A stretch of DNA of 58,399 nucleotides from Flavobacteriaceae bacterium (lineage in GTDB: Bacteria; Bacteroidota; Bacteroidia; Flavobacteriales; Weeksellaceae). The stretch lies in assembly GCA_031277475.1 (NCBI GenBank), contig JAITMJ010000037.1:1-58399 (forward strand), given 5' to 3'. Position 1 is the stretch's first letter. Every line of letters starts with the position of its first letter. The position numbers and the translations under genes are program-made. The notes under the pieces are model-generated. The model was not told where the DNA came from. It worked only from the letters and a program-made list of their open reading frames with translations, and did no database searches. This document shows positions 50,402-58,399 of the stretch, piece by piece.

Positions 50402-51847
50402 ATGAAATACACCGAAGACGATTTAAGAGAAGACTTGAAAACCAAAGAATATGAAGCGGGTTTTTATACCGACATCGAATACGACGATTTCCCGACAGGA
50501 TTAAACGAAAACATCATCCGTTTGATTTCCGAAAAGAAAGAAGAACCCGATTGGCTGACCGATTGGCGTTTGGAATCTTTCAGAATTTGGCAAAAAATGC
50601 AGGAACCGAATTGGGCAAACATTAAATACGAAAAACCTGATTTTCAGGCAATTAAATATTACGCTGCCCCGAAAAAAAAACCGGAACTCGCCAGCCTCGA
50701 CGAAGTGGATCCCGAACTTTTGAAAACCTTTGAAAAATTGGGAATTAATATCGAGGAACAGAAACGGCTCGCCGGCGTTGCCGTGGACATTGTGTTGGAT
50801 TCCGTTTCCGTGAAAACCACGTTTCAGGACACTTTGGCGAAAAAAGGAATTATTTTTTGCTCCATTTCCGAAGCCATTAAAAATCATCCCGATTTGGTGA
50901 AAAAATACATCGGAAAAGTGGTTCCCAGAGGCGATAATTTTTATGCGGCACTAAATTCTGCAGTGTTTTCGGACGGAAGTTTTTGCTACATCCCGAAAGG
51001 CGTGAAATGCCCGATGGAACTTTCCACATATTTCAGAATCAACCAAGCCGGAACCGGACAATTTGAAAGAACTTTGGTGATTGCCGACGAAGGAAGTTAC
51101 GTTTCCTATTTGGAAGGTTGCACCGCGCCGTCCAGAGACGAAAACCAACTTCACGCCGCAGTTGTGGAACTCGTGGCTTTGGAAAATGCGGAGATAAAAT
51201 ATTCCACCGTTCAGAATTGGTATCCGGGAGACGAGGCGGGAAAAGGCGGCGTTTTGAATTTCGTAACCAAAAGAGGACTTTGCGAAAAAAATGCGAAAAT
51301 TTCGTGGACACAAGTGGAAACCGGCTCTGCCGTTACTTGGAAATACCCGAGTTGCATTTTGAAAGGCGATGGTGCAGTCGGCGAATTTTATTCCATTGCC
51401 GTTACCAATCACCATCAATTTGCGGACACCGGAACGAAGATGATTCACATCGGGAAAAACACGAAATCTACGATTATTTCCAAAGGAATTTCCGCCGGAA
51501 AATCGAACAATTCGTATCGCGGATTGGTGAAAGTTTTGCCGTCTGCAAAAGGTGCGAGAAATTTTTCGCAGTGCGATTCGCTTTTGATGGGCAATGAATG
51601 TGGCGCGCACACGTTTCCGTATATCGAAATCAAAGATCCGTCTGCGCAATTGGAACACGAAGCCACGACTTCAAAAATCGGGGAAGACCAGATTTTCTAT
51701 TGCAACCAAAGAGGCATCGAAACCGAAAGAGCCATCGCATTGATTGTCAATGGATTCAGTAAAGAAGTTTTAAATAAATTGCCGATGGAATTTGCCATCG
51801 AAGCGCAGAAATTGTTGGAAATCAGTTTGGAAGGAAGTGTGGGGTGA
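50402..51847 (+). CDS. sufB: Fe-S cluster assembly scaffold SufB
   Basis: 481-aa SUF scaffold subunit. The C-terminal core ([76 protein letters not shown]) carries the conserved Cys and His residues of cluster assembly. In most Flavobacteriia sufB is followed by sufC and sufD; here rlmB follows instead, so the ATPase and partner must lie elsewhere. Start at ATG 50402, 6 nt after a TTG that gives an improbable extension. Confidence 0.93.
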   Translation: MKYTEDDLREDLKTKEYEAGFYTDIEYDDFPTGLNENIIRLISEKKEEPDWLTDWRLESFRIWQKMQEPNWANIKYEKPDFQAIKYYAAPKKKPELASLDEVDPELLKTFEKLGINIEEQKRLAGVAVDIVLDSVSVKTTFQDTLAKKGIIFCSISEAIKNHPDLVKKYIGKVVPRGDNFYAALNSAVFSDGSFCYIPKGVKCPMELSTYFRINQAGTGQFERTLVIADEGSYVSYLEGCTAPSRDENQLHAAVVELVALENAEIKYSTVQNWYPGDEAGKGGVLNFVTKRGLCEKNAKISWTQVETGSAVTWKYPSCILKGDGAVGEFYSIAVTNHHQFADTGTKMIHIGKNTKSTIISKGISAGKSNNSYRGLVKVLPSAKGARNFSQCDSLLMGNECGAHTFPYIEIKDPSAQLEHEATTSKIGEDQIFYCNQRGIETERAIALIVNGFSKEVLNKLPMEFAIEAQKLLEISLEGSVG

Positions 51848-51856
51848 TATTATTTG

Positions 51857-52000
51857 TTTAAGGTTCAAAATTCAAAGTTTTAAGACGGTTAATATAGGTA
51901 TAATTATATATAACACATTCTTAATCTATCATTTATAAATAATATTAAAAAAATAAGGAAAATGAAATTTTGCTCAAACTTTAAATCTTGAACTTTGAAA
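51857..52000. repeat. Heptad tracts after sufB
   Basis: AAGGTTCAAAATTCAAAG (51860 area) and CAAACTTTAAATCTTGAAC (51975-51995). The gap 51848-52110 also holds the perfect hairpin ACTTTGTCAAAG (52057-52068) / CTTTGACAAAGT (52077-52088). No gene. Confidence 0.6.
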
Positions 52001-52056
52001 AATTCCATCGACAACAATCCGAAAATCACATCAAACTGCGATGAAAACATGGTAAC

Positions 52057-52088
52057 ACTTTGTCAAAGTTGAAAATCTTTGACAAAGT
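52057..52088. repeat. Hairpin ACTTTGTCAAAG / CTTTGACAAAGT
   Basis: Perfect 12-bp inverted repeat with loop TTGAAAAT, 22 bp upstream of rlmB. A short dispersed palindrome or, less likely, a control site of rlmB. Confidence 0.6.
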
Positions 52089-52110
52089 TTAATTTTAACA
52101 ATTAAAAAAA

Positions 52111-52896
52111 ATGAAAAATATAAAAGCCAACGGTGAAATACCAACAAACAATATCAAAAAAAACGATTTTATTTTCGGGATTCGTCCCGTGATCGAGGCT
52201 GTGGAAGCAGGAAAAACCATAGATAAAATTTTTCTGCAAAACGCTTTGCAAAGCCCGACCGTAGCCGATTTGAAAAAACTTCTCGCCCAACACAAAATCC
52301 ACATCAACTACGTTCCAATCGAAAAACTGAATCGTTTTACGCGGAAAAATCATCAAGGCGTGGTTGCGTTTATTTCGGAGGTGGCTTTTTATAAAATCGA
52401 AGATGTTTTGCCGCAGATTTTTGAAGACGGAAAAATGCCGTTTCTTTTGATTTTAGACCGATTGACGGATGTCCGAAATTTCGGTGCCATTTGCAGAACC
52501 GCCGAATGTGTGGGAATTGATGCCATTATCATTCCCGAAAAAGGAGCCGCACCCATCAATTCCGATGCGATAAAAACTTCCGCCGGAGCCATTTATAATC
52601 TTAAAATTTGCAAAGAAAAAAACTTGGCGCACACTGTGGATTTTCTGCAACAATCGGGAGTTCGGGTTTTTGCATCCACAGAAAAAGCCAAAAAATTGAT
52701 TTATGAAATTGATTTTTCCGAACCTTGCGCGATTGTGATGGGCAACGAAGAAACCGGAATTTCCAAAGAAATTTTGCACCACGCGGATGAAAAAATAAAA
52801 CTCCCAATCGAAGGCAAAACCCAATCTCTGAACGTTTCTGTAGCCTGCGGAGCCGTGCTTTACGAAGTTTTGAGGCAAAGGATTTCCGGGGAATAA
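52111..52896 (+). CDS. rlmB: 23S rRNA (guanosine-2251-2'-O-)-methyltransferase
   Basis: 261-aa SpoU/TrmH-type methyltransferase acting on the peptidyl-transferase-loop guanosine. Knot motifs: FLLILDRLTDVRNFGAICRTAE, IVMGNEETGIS and LNVSVACGAVLYEVLRQR. The N-terminal substrate-recognition domain (IRPVIEAVEAGKTIDKIFLQ) is complete. Alone on its strand. Confidence 0.93.
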   Translation: MKNIKANGEIPTNNIKKNDFIFGIRPVIEAVEAGKTIDKIFLQNALQSPTVADLKKLLAQHKIHINYVPIEKLNRFTRKNHQGVVAFISEVAFYKIEDVLPQIFEDGKMPFLLILDRLTDVRNFGAICRTAECVGIDAIIIPEKGAAPINSDAIKTSAGAIYNLKICKEKNLAHTVDFLQQSGVRVFASTEKAKKLIYEIDFSEPCAIVMGNEETGISKEILHHADEKIKLPIEGKTQSLNVSVACGAVLYEVLRQRISGE

Positions 52897-52960
52897 TTAA
52901 AAACGATGGTATTTTTTGTAAATTAGCGGTCTCAAATTGCGTAGCAATCATCAAAAAAGA

Positions 52961-53992
52961 ATGAAAAAAATCCCAATACTCCTGCTGATTTCCACAGCCT
53001 TCGTTGCCTGCAAAAAAGAAACGGCAACCGTTACAAAAATCGATCCGGAAACCGGAAAAATCACCACCGTTGAAGTGCCGAAAGATTCGGTGAAAGAAAT
53101 CGCCGAAATTCCTGCTATCAAAGATTCTGCAGGCGTTTTCAAACAAATTTTCAAATTGGAAAAAGGAAAAACTTATCCTTTGGTTACGCTTCAAAAAGAT
53201 TCCCGAACCATCACACTTCCGGACGGAACCTCACAATCCGGAACCAACGAAAGCACAGACGATATGTCTTTCACAATCAATGAGTTTAAAAACGGTGTTT
53301 ATGATATCAGCATCAATATTATCGGCAAAAAAATTTCGCAGTCGGCGGACGGAAAAACCATTGTGGTCGATACGAAAACCGCCGCTCCGCAAGAGGAAGA
53401 TTTGAAAATGATTTGGAACGTGAATAAATCTTTGGTCGGAAACAAACTTCAAATGAAGATGAAAGAAAATGGCGAAGTGCTTTCCATCACAGGTTTTGAA
53501 CCGATTTACAAAAAAGTTCTCGCCGCCGTTGAATCCACTTTAACCGCCGAACAAAAAGCCACATTTCCGGAATATTTTAAAAGCAGTTTCAATCAGGAAA
53601 TCATCAAAGATCAATTTATGAAAAACCTAAAACTGATTCCCGAAAAAGGTGTGAAAATCGGGGAAAAATGGACGCAATCCGAAAACGCGTCGGCTGACGG
53701 AAGCGTGAAAATAACTACAACTTATGTTTTAAAAAGCGTAGGAAACGGAAGTGTGGAAATCGAAATTTCCGGCGGTATTCCAAAAAAATCCGACAAACAA
53801 ACGCAACAAGGCGTTACCAGAACCGTGAGTTCGGAACTTTCACAAAACGGAACCATCATTCTCGACCAAAATACAGGCTGGGTGAAAAAGCAAAACATCA
53901 GCGTAAAAACCGCCCAAACCGAAACCTATTCGGACGGAACGCAATTTCAAACCATGAAAAGCGTTTCCAATTCCAGCGTGATTATTAATTGA
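52961..53992 (+). CDS. DUF6263 family lipoprotein
   Basis: 343 aa. Lipoprotein signal (KKIPILLLISTAFVAC, Cys17). The mature part (FKLEKGKTYPLVTLQKDSRTI, DDMSFTINEFKNGVYDISINIIGKKI, GVKIGEKWTQSE, TTTYVLKSVGNGSVEIEISG) fits DUF6263, a Bacteroidota family of uncharacterised outer-membrane lipoproteins with an internally repeated beta-rich fold. Start at ATG 52961 restores the lipobox; an in-frame ATG at 52937 is unlikely. Confidence 0.85.
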   Translation: MKKIPILLLISTAFVACKKETATVTKIDPETGKITTVEVPKDSVKEIAEIPAIKDSAGVFKQIFKLEKGKTYPLVTLQKDSRTITLPDGTSQSGTNESTDDMSFTINEFKNGVYDISINIIGKKISQSADGKTIVVDTKTAAPQEEDLKMIWNVNKSLVGNKLQMKMKENGEVLSITGFEPIYKKVLAAVESTLTAEQKATFPEYFKSSFNQEIIKDQFMKNLKLIPEKGVKIGEKWTQSENASADGSVKITTTYVLKSVGNGSVEIEISGGIPKKSDKQTQQGVTRTVSSELSQNGTIILDQNTGWVKKQNISVKTAQTETYSDGTQFQTMKSVSNSSVIIN

Positions 53993-54077
53993 AAAGATGT
54001 TGCTCTTTTGTGGAATTACACATTGATTATCCGTAATTTCATATCAAAAAAACAGATAAAAAAAAACAGATGAAATT

Positions 54078-55004
54078 ATGAATTACGAATTACAACAAAA
54101 AGTCAACACTTCGACCTCGATCAGCATCAAAAGCCAAAAACCAACGCTTCGACAGGCTCAGTGTGACAAAAAGCAAAATCCGAAGGATTGGCTACGCCGA
54201 ACCACTTTGTTAGGATTCGCCGATTCCTTTGAAAAAATAAAAATTAGAGAGGCAATCACCAAAAGCAAGAAGCCAATTCCTCTATTGTTGCTGTTGCTGC
54301 TGTTTTCCTGCAAAACGCCTTTGCAAATTGCAAATGTGGAAACGCAAAAAAATATTTCCATAAATGCAGATTTGAAGGAAAACGAATCTTTCAGTAAAAT
54401 CATTGAACCCTACAAAAATAAGTTGGAAAGTGAAATGAACACCAAAATTTCGCACACGGAAATTGAATTAAATAAGGTGGGCGACAATCCCAATTTGGGA
54501 AATCTTCTCGCAGATTATACTTTTGAAGGTGCCGAAAATTGGGCGAAACAAAACGGAATTTCCAATGTGAATGCGGCGGTCATCAACATCGGCGGAATTC
54601 GGACGATTATTGCGGCGGGCGATATTTTGGTAAAACATATTTACGAAGTGATGCCTTTTGAAAACGAGGTTGTCATCGTGAAAATGAAAGGAACGGATAT
54701 GAACGGACTTTTTGATTACTACGCCAAAACACAAAAAAATAATCCGGTTTCGCATTTGGTCATCGAAACAGATAAAGGTGTGATTTCCAAAGAGTTAATC
54801 AATGGCGAACCTTTAAATCTGAATAAAATTTACTATATTGCAACGTCTGATTATTTGGCGACGGGCGGCGACGATATGACTTTTTTCGCAAAAGGAGAAA
54901 CTATTTCCACCGGAATAAAAATGCGCGATTTGTTTATAGAAAAATTTAAAGAAAATCCGGAAATTAAAGTGCCGAATGACGTGAGATTGGTGTTCATCAA
55001 ATAA
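54078..55004 (+). CDS. 5'-nucleotidase C-terminal domain lipoprotein with repeat-derived 5' end
   Basis: The functional part (~residues 90-308) is a 5'-nucleotidase C-terminal domain: GDNPNLGNLLADYTFEGAENWAKQNG, GGIRTIIAAGDI, MPFENEVVIVKMKG, YIATSDYLATGGDDM. It is the missing half of the metallophosphatase at 44843. A lipobox-like LLLLLLLFSC sits around residue 80. Before it, codons 10-35 come from two copies of the CTTCGACAGGCTCAG/CTCGATCAGCATC palindrome (STSISIK... TLRQAQCD) and further non-family sequence. No ATG lies close to the lipobox, so either the true start is a non-ATG codon near residue 75 or the insert has displaced it. Reported start is the first ATG. Confidence 0.72.
   Translation: MNYELQQKVNTSTSISIKSQKPTLRQAQCDKKQNPKDWLRRTTLLGFADSFEKIKIREAITKSKKPIPLLLLLLLFSCKTPLQIANVETQKNISINADLKENESFSKIIEPYKNKLESEMNTKISHTEIELNKVGDNPNLGNLLADYTFEGAENWAKQNGISNVNAAVINIGGIRTIIAAGDILVKHIYEVMPFENEVVIVKMKGTDMNGLFDYYAKTQKNNPVSHLVIETDKGVISKELINGEPLNLNKIYYIATSDYLATGGDDMTFFAKGETISTGIKMRDLFIEKFKENPEIKVPNDVRLVFIK
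54104..54168 (+). repeat. Two CTTCGAC...CTCAG palindromic repeats in the lipoprotein 5' end
   Basis: A degenerate copy CACTTCGACCTCGATCAGC (54105-54123) and ACGCTTCGACAGGCTCAGTG (54144-54163). The second encodes TLRQAQCD, the same peptide found in the T9SS tail at 40998-41020. Confidence 0.75.
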
Positions 55005-55047
55005 TCTAAAACTCGAAACTTAAATACGTTTTAATTAATACAACAAT

Positions 55048-55281
55048 ATGAAAACAACCGTTTTTTTAGAAAAATTACAAGAGGAATTAGAGGAAGACGA
55101 AACATTGACTTTAGACACGAATTTCAAGGCGTTGGAAAGTTACGATTCTTTGTCGCTGCTGACGATTATCGCTTTTGTGGACGAAAATTTCGGAAAAAAA
55201 ATCGAGGCGAAACAATTTAAAGATATGAAAACCATTTCCGATTTGATAGGCATTATCGGGAAAGAAAATTTTGAAGATTGA
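55048..55281 (+). CDS. Acyl carrier protein
   Basis: 77-aa acidic ACP. The phosphopantetheine Ser34 lies in YDSLSLL (DSL motif), with downstream helix FGKKIEAKQF and I/TI helix III. Its genome neighbour is a FabG-like SDR (1-nt overlap), not fabF or a malonyl-CoA transferase, so this is not the main fatty-acid ACP but one from a specialised acylation or polysaccharide-modification pair. Confidence 0.88.
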   Translation: MKTTVFLEKLQEELEEDETLTLDTNFKALESYDSLSLLTIIAFVDENFGKKIEAKQFKDMKTISDLIGIIGKENFED

Positions 55282-56033
55282 TGAATGCTTTTTCATTAAA
55301 AAATAAAACTGTTTTAATCACCGGTGCTTCGTCGGGAATCGGGAAAAGTTGTGCTGTAGAATGTGGAAAACACGGTGCAAATCTGATTCTTTTGGGCAGA
55401 AACAAAGAACGTCTGGAAGAAACGCAATCGCAAATTTCCAAAGAGGTGAAAACCGGAATCATTGTTGCGGACATTACCCAAGAAAATTTAGAAAATTCTA
55501 TTGCGGAAAAAGTAGAATCGGTTGGGAAAATTTCGGGATTTATTCATTGTGCGGGCATAGAAAAAACCTTGCCTTTCAAGAAACATTCGGCGGAAATTTT
55601 TCAGGAAATTTTCGATATTAATGTAATTTCCGGTTTTGAAATCGCAAAAATTATTTCTCAAAAAAAATATCGGGACGATGTTGCAAGTTTCGTATTCATC
55701 GCTTCTGTTGCAGGAATTGTCGGCGAAATCGGGAAAACGGCATATTCGGCGAGCAAAGGCGCTGTGATTTCCGGAGTTCGTTCTTTGGCACCGGAATTGG
55801 CGAGAAATAATATCCGCGTAAACAGCATCAGTCCGGCAATGATCAACACGCCGATTCTCGAAAAAATGTTTGAAAACATTGGTGAAGAAGCCGCTTCGGA
55901 AATCATTAAAAAACATCCGCTCGGAATCGGAACTGCGGAAGATGTTGCAAATGCCTGTGTTTTTCTTCTTTCAGACGCTGCAAAATGGATTACGGGAAGC
56001 AATTTGGTGGTGGACGGCGGATATTCAATTTAA
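55281..56033 (+). CDS. FabG-like short-chain reductase paired with ACP
   Basis: 250-aa classical SDR. TGASSGIG (14-21), CAG (90-92) in place of NAG, catalytic Ser142, Tyr155, Lys159 (YSASK), GSNLVVDGGYS. It likely reduces a 3-oxoacyl group on the adjacent ACP. The ATG overlaps the ACP stop in TGATG, showing translational coupling. No ketosynthase follows, so the rest of the pathway is missing from the window. Confidence 0.87.
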   Translation: MNAFSLKNKTVLITGASSGIGKSCAVECGKHGANLILLGRNKERLEETQSQISKEVKTGIIVADITQENLENSIAEKVESVGKISGFIHCAGIEKTLPFKKHSAEIFQEIFDINVISGFEIAKIISQKKYRDDVASFVFIASVAGIVGEIGKTAYSASKGAVISGVRSLAPELARNNIRVNSISPAMINTPILEKMFENIGEEAASEIIKKHPLGIGTAEDVANACVFLLSDAAKWITGSNLVVDGGYSI

Positions 56034-56284
56034 CAATGGTGCGATAATAAAATAATTTTAATTTTTAAAGAAATACAAACTTATCACCGGGTTTCTATAA
56101 ATTTTAAATTAAGTACGAATTATAAATTATGCAAATCACTACAAAAGTCAAAAATGTATTACATCGCAAACCTTGAAAATACAAAAAGTGCGGATAAAAA
56201 AATGGGTTAAAACCTATCTTTACAGAAAGTTGTGACACATAGTATCTTTGATCGTGTTTTCTCTTTTGCGCAGCATAGCAATTT
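56034..56284. other. Gene-free gap before the IgGFc-domain gene
   Basis: No coding or RNA gene. One plus-strand TATCTTTA box (56215-56222) without a following gene. Nothing else recognisable. Confidence 0.6.
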
Positions 56285-57985
56285 CTACGGATTTATCACA
56301 CACGCACCGCTTCCTGCATTATAATAATAGGATTCCCACCGAGACATACCTGCGGCAAGCACAATTACCCCCGCCCCTTCATCTGAATTGGATACTATGA
56401 AAGATTTTCCGTAATCGTTAACATTATCAAACGTATGGATATAATAAGAAAATCCCGGTTGGGTGCCTCCTTCGGTAGATGCGATGTTATCTACCCATTG
56501 GTTGGGATCAAGAACTACAGGAGATCCGTTTGATGTCATGCTTGCACTCCCTTTTGATGCGGTTGGTGTAATGATGATTGCATAATGCGTAACTATCGGA
56601 TTTACAGGACCGGGGGAAGAGGGAGCTATACCATCTAAAACGGTGTAAGGATTATTAACACCAGGTTGAAACATAAACGGAGCGATAAGTACATTTGTCA
56701 AACTCTGCTCTATAGACGGTATTCGGGAAATAGACGGATCGCCAACTTGCTGAATAACAGATGGTAACCCATCTCCTCCTGATCCGATTAGGTATGCAGT
56801 AACGCCAACGGGTTTATTGGTTGTAATGTAGCATGAAGAAAGGTGGTCGGTAGTTCTGTCGCCGTCTATCTCCAATTCTACCCACTGCCCTCTGTCCAGC
56901 GTTTGCCCGGAAAGGATGGGCGTATCGCCGGATATATCCTGATTATTGAAATCTGTTGTCCTCAGTGTGGCACCGAAATAGGTTACCGTAGTATTGTCTT
57001 GCGAAGCGAGGATTCGGATATGGTTTAATTCATCTGTAAGTATATTCGTATTATTCAATACTTCCTCCGGAACGTTGGGAACCAAAAATTTTGTTCCCCA
57101 TTGGTTCACAGGTGACAACTGTTCAAGCAAAATATCTCCAGCTCTAAGTCCTTTTGGAATGAATACCAATTGACTGTGCGTGAAATAACCCACCGGTTTT
57201 CCGGAGGTGATATGTCTTCCGGTAAGATCTATATCTTGCCCTCCATACAAATAGTAAACTTCCCCCGCATCAATGACGGCGAAAGGTGTTATTGCTCCAT
57301 CCAAAAAAAGTTCGGTATCATCTTCTTTGGCAATAATCAATTCTATATCTCTATTGTCTCCACCGGATTGACCTGCAATATGATACGGCTGATAAGAAAG
57401 TCGGTAATAATCCCTTCCCCATGTTTGTGTGGGAATCAGTATAGTAGCATCGGTTGAGGTTGTCCCCGTATTAAAAGCATAGACCGATACAGGCATTGTG
57501 GATTCTATATGCAGGCTTTTATTATTTCTTCCGCTAATGCTACTGACAGGTAGTGTACCCGCAGTATATAGATACACGCTTGCTCTCATATCACCCAAAT
57601 TGGTGTTATTCGGCGGAACATTCCCTTGAACTTTGCTTAAATCAATCTGATGCACTGTGCCGCCAGTAATATGGTATTGGGCTACTTGACCGGTTTCTTT
57701 AAATGTGAGTGTAACATCTGTATCCAGATTCGCCGCAATATTTAACGCAAAAAAAACATTAGCCGCGGTGTAAGTATAATTATGTCCAAAAGTTACCCAA
57801 AAGTCTCTACCCAGTGTGTTAAAACCGGTGCATAAGTTTTCTTCTGCATAATACGTAGGCACGATGTACGGAGTTCCGGGTAGTTGTGCGTAGGTTCCTC
57901 CTCCCCCAAAGAGGGAAATAAGAAAAATCAATAAGATTGTTTTTAGTTGTTTCATTGTTGCTGTTTTTAAAGTTAATTTTTTCAT
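56285..57985 (-). CDS. IgGFc-binding-domain surface protein without T9SS tail
   Basis: 566 aa. Signal peptide (MKQLKTILLIFLISLFGG...TYA); residues ~40-560 form one IgGFc-binding N-terminal-like domain: GRDFWVTFGHNY near its start, HIESTMPVSVYAFNTG, HITSGKPVGYFTHSQL, LVFIPKGLRAGD and SFIVSNSDEGAGVIVLAAGMSRWESYYY near its end. In most Bacteroidota the domain is followed by hundreds of residues of Ig-like modules and a T9SS tail; here a TAG stops it just past the domain (ends CVINP), and the downstream frame on the minus strand is not protein-like. Release or membrane attachment without the T9SS tail is therefore unclear. ATG 57985 is reported; ATG 57955 (starting MKQLK) is an alternative, and the GTG at 58009 is less likely. 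Confidence 0.8.
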   Translation of the reverse strand: MKKLTLKTATMKQLKTILLIFLISLFGGGGTYAQLPGTPYIVPTYYAEENLCTGFNTLGRDFWVTFGHNYTYTAANVFFALNIAANLDTDVTLTFKETGQVAQYHITGGTVHQIDLSKVQGNVPPNNTNLGDMRASVYLYTAGTLPVSSISGRNNKSLHIESTMPVSVYAFNTGTTSTDATILIPTQTWGRDYYRLSYQPYHIAGQSGGDNRDIELIIAKEDDTELFLDGAITPFAVIDAGEVYYLYGGQDIDLTGRHITSGKPVGYFTHSQLVFIPKGLRAGDILLEQLSPVNQWGTKFLVPNVPEEVLNNTNILTDELNHIRILASQDNTTVTYFGATLRTTDFNNQDISGDTPILSGQTLDRGQWVELEIDGDRTTDHLSSCYITTNKPVGVTAYLIGSGGDGLPSVIQQVGDPSISRIPSIEQSLTNVLIAPFMFQPGVNNPYTVLDGIAPSSPGPVNPIVTHYAIIITPTASKGSASMTSNGSPVVLDPNQWVDNIASTEGGTQPGFSYYIHTFDNVNDYGKSFIVSNSDEGAGVIVLAAGMSRWESYYYNAGSGACVINP

Positions 57986-58004
57986 TATTTTTTTATTTTT
58001 TATC

Positions 58005-58040
58005 CTCACCCCCAGCCCCTCTCCGAAGGAGAGGGGGGTA
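58005..58040. repeat. GC-rich palindromic repeat after position 58005
   Basis: CTCACCCCCAGCCCCTCTCC then GAAGGAGAGGGGGGT forms a hairpin (CCCCTCTCC / GGAGAGGGG). Related to the element in valS at 20441-20473. Confidence 0.7.
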
Positions 58041-58106
58041 AAGCGGTTATAATTTACTTTTTTTGTTTTGTCTTTCGTCTTTTTTAGGGACTTTTACGAC
58101 TGTGAC

Positions 58107-58399
58107 GACTTTCGCTTTCCCAAAACTTCTACTAAGGTTTGACCCCTACGGGGTCGAACATGCGTGTGATAAATAATTCTACAAAGGTTTGGTTCCTACG
58201 GAGCCGCCCTCTCTTTCGCCCCCTTTTTCCCTTCGTTCCTTTTTCCTTTTTTAGACTTTTGCTTTCCCAAAACTTCTACCAAGGTTTGACCCCTACGGGG
58301 TCGAACATGCGTGTGATAAATAATTCTACAAAGGTTTGGCTCCTACGGAGCCGCCCTCTCTTTCATCCCCTTTTTCCCTTCGTTCCTTTTTCCTTTTTT
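58107..58399. repeat. 147-bp tandem repeat with two palindromes per unit
   Basis: Units 58107-58253 and 58254-58399 (cut by the window end) are nearly identical. Each has GACCCCTACGGGGTC and GGTTCCTACGGAGCC (GGCTCCTACGGAGCC in unit 2), both hairpins with TAC loops, and a C/T-rich linker (CCCTTTTTCCCTTCG). The rest of 58010-58399 shows no gene. Confidence 0.8.

Noticed and set aside
50951..51658. 235-codon minus-strand frame
   Set aside because: Antisense to sufB; biased composition, no motifs.
58107..58399. Tandem hairpins as a CRISPR array
   Set aside because: Unit length of 147 bp, no ~30-bp repeat/spacer pattern, no cas genes.

Overview
The window is chromosomal DNA of a low-GC member of the Bacteroidota, class Flavobacteriia, most likely family Weeksellaceae (Chryseobacterium and relatives). 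The evidence: type IX secretion (T9SS) cargo with type A and type B sorting tails, the T9SS component PorZ, the flavobacterial exosortase pair XrtF plus XrtF-associated protein, an IPExxxVDY protein next to pyruvate kinase, Bacteroidota-type omega and BamD proteins, and promoters with the Bacteroidota -7 element TAnnTTTG (the clearest is TTG-N19-TATATTTG before the tRNA cluster). The genus is not certain.

Layout. 0.5-7 kb: a T9SS type B surface protein, an arginine-deiminase-like enzyme, dapF, the RNase P RNA gene (rnpB) and two secreted proteins. 7-10.4 kb: IPExxxVDY protein, pyruvate kinase, bamD, omega subunit. 10.4-13.1 kb: a GH3 glycosidase and the xrtF operon. 13.1-17.4 kb: a dispersed repeat, a RelB-like antitoxin with a truncated toxin, a sugar-kinase-like phosphotransferase, fabG, an AraC regulator and an NTF2-like protein. 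17.4-24.2 kb: cysteine desulfurase, a broken phosphatase-like gene, valS, a TPR protein and an HU-like DUF4469 protein. 24.4-33.6 kb: citrate synthase, priA, cytidine deaminase, an old-yellow-enzyme oxidoreductase, small membrane proteins, a DUF5723 protein and a peptidoglycan amidase. 33.6-34.1 kb: tRNA-Ser, tRNA-Pro, tRNA-Arg. 34.2-40.7 kb: NifU-like scaffold, gamma carbonic anhydrase, an SDR, two secreted hypotheticals, an AI-2E-type permease and an orphan ABC ATPase. 40.8-45.8 kb: a leucine-rich-repeat T9SS protein, then a cassette (XRE regulator divergent from two T9SS cargo genes) flanked by a duplicated 5' end of a metallophosphatase gene. 46-56 kb: porZ-recO, iscA-like, DUF6090, sufB, rlmB, a DUF6263 lipoprotein, a 5'-nucleotidase C-terminal lipoprotein and an ACP-SDR pair. 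56.3-58.4 kb: an IgGFc-binding-domain surface protein and a 147-bp tandem repeat.

Functionally this is mostly core metabolism, envelope and Fe-S assembly: iscA-like, sufB, NifU-like and cysteine desulfurase genes are scattered, without sufC or sufD. What stands out is the amount of repeat-driven rearrangement. A structured ~200-bp repeat occurs in four copies, all in the same orientation. Palindromic repeats have inserted in frame into valS, into a T9SS sorting tail and into the 5' end of a lipoprotein gene. Intergenic arrays of TTCAAAG/TTCAAGG-type heptads sit against start codons. At three places a 5' gene end is duplicated. No complete insertion sequence, prophage, CRISPR array or recognisable multi-gene defence system is visible. 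The strongest candidates for undescribed biology are the XRE/T9SS cassette with twin operators, the orphan exosortase F pair, the TPR/DUF4469 locus with three iterated sites, and the dispersed structured repeat.
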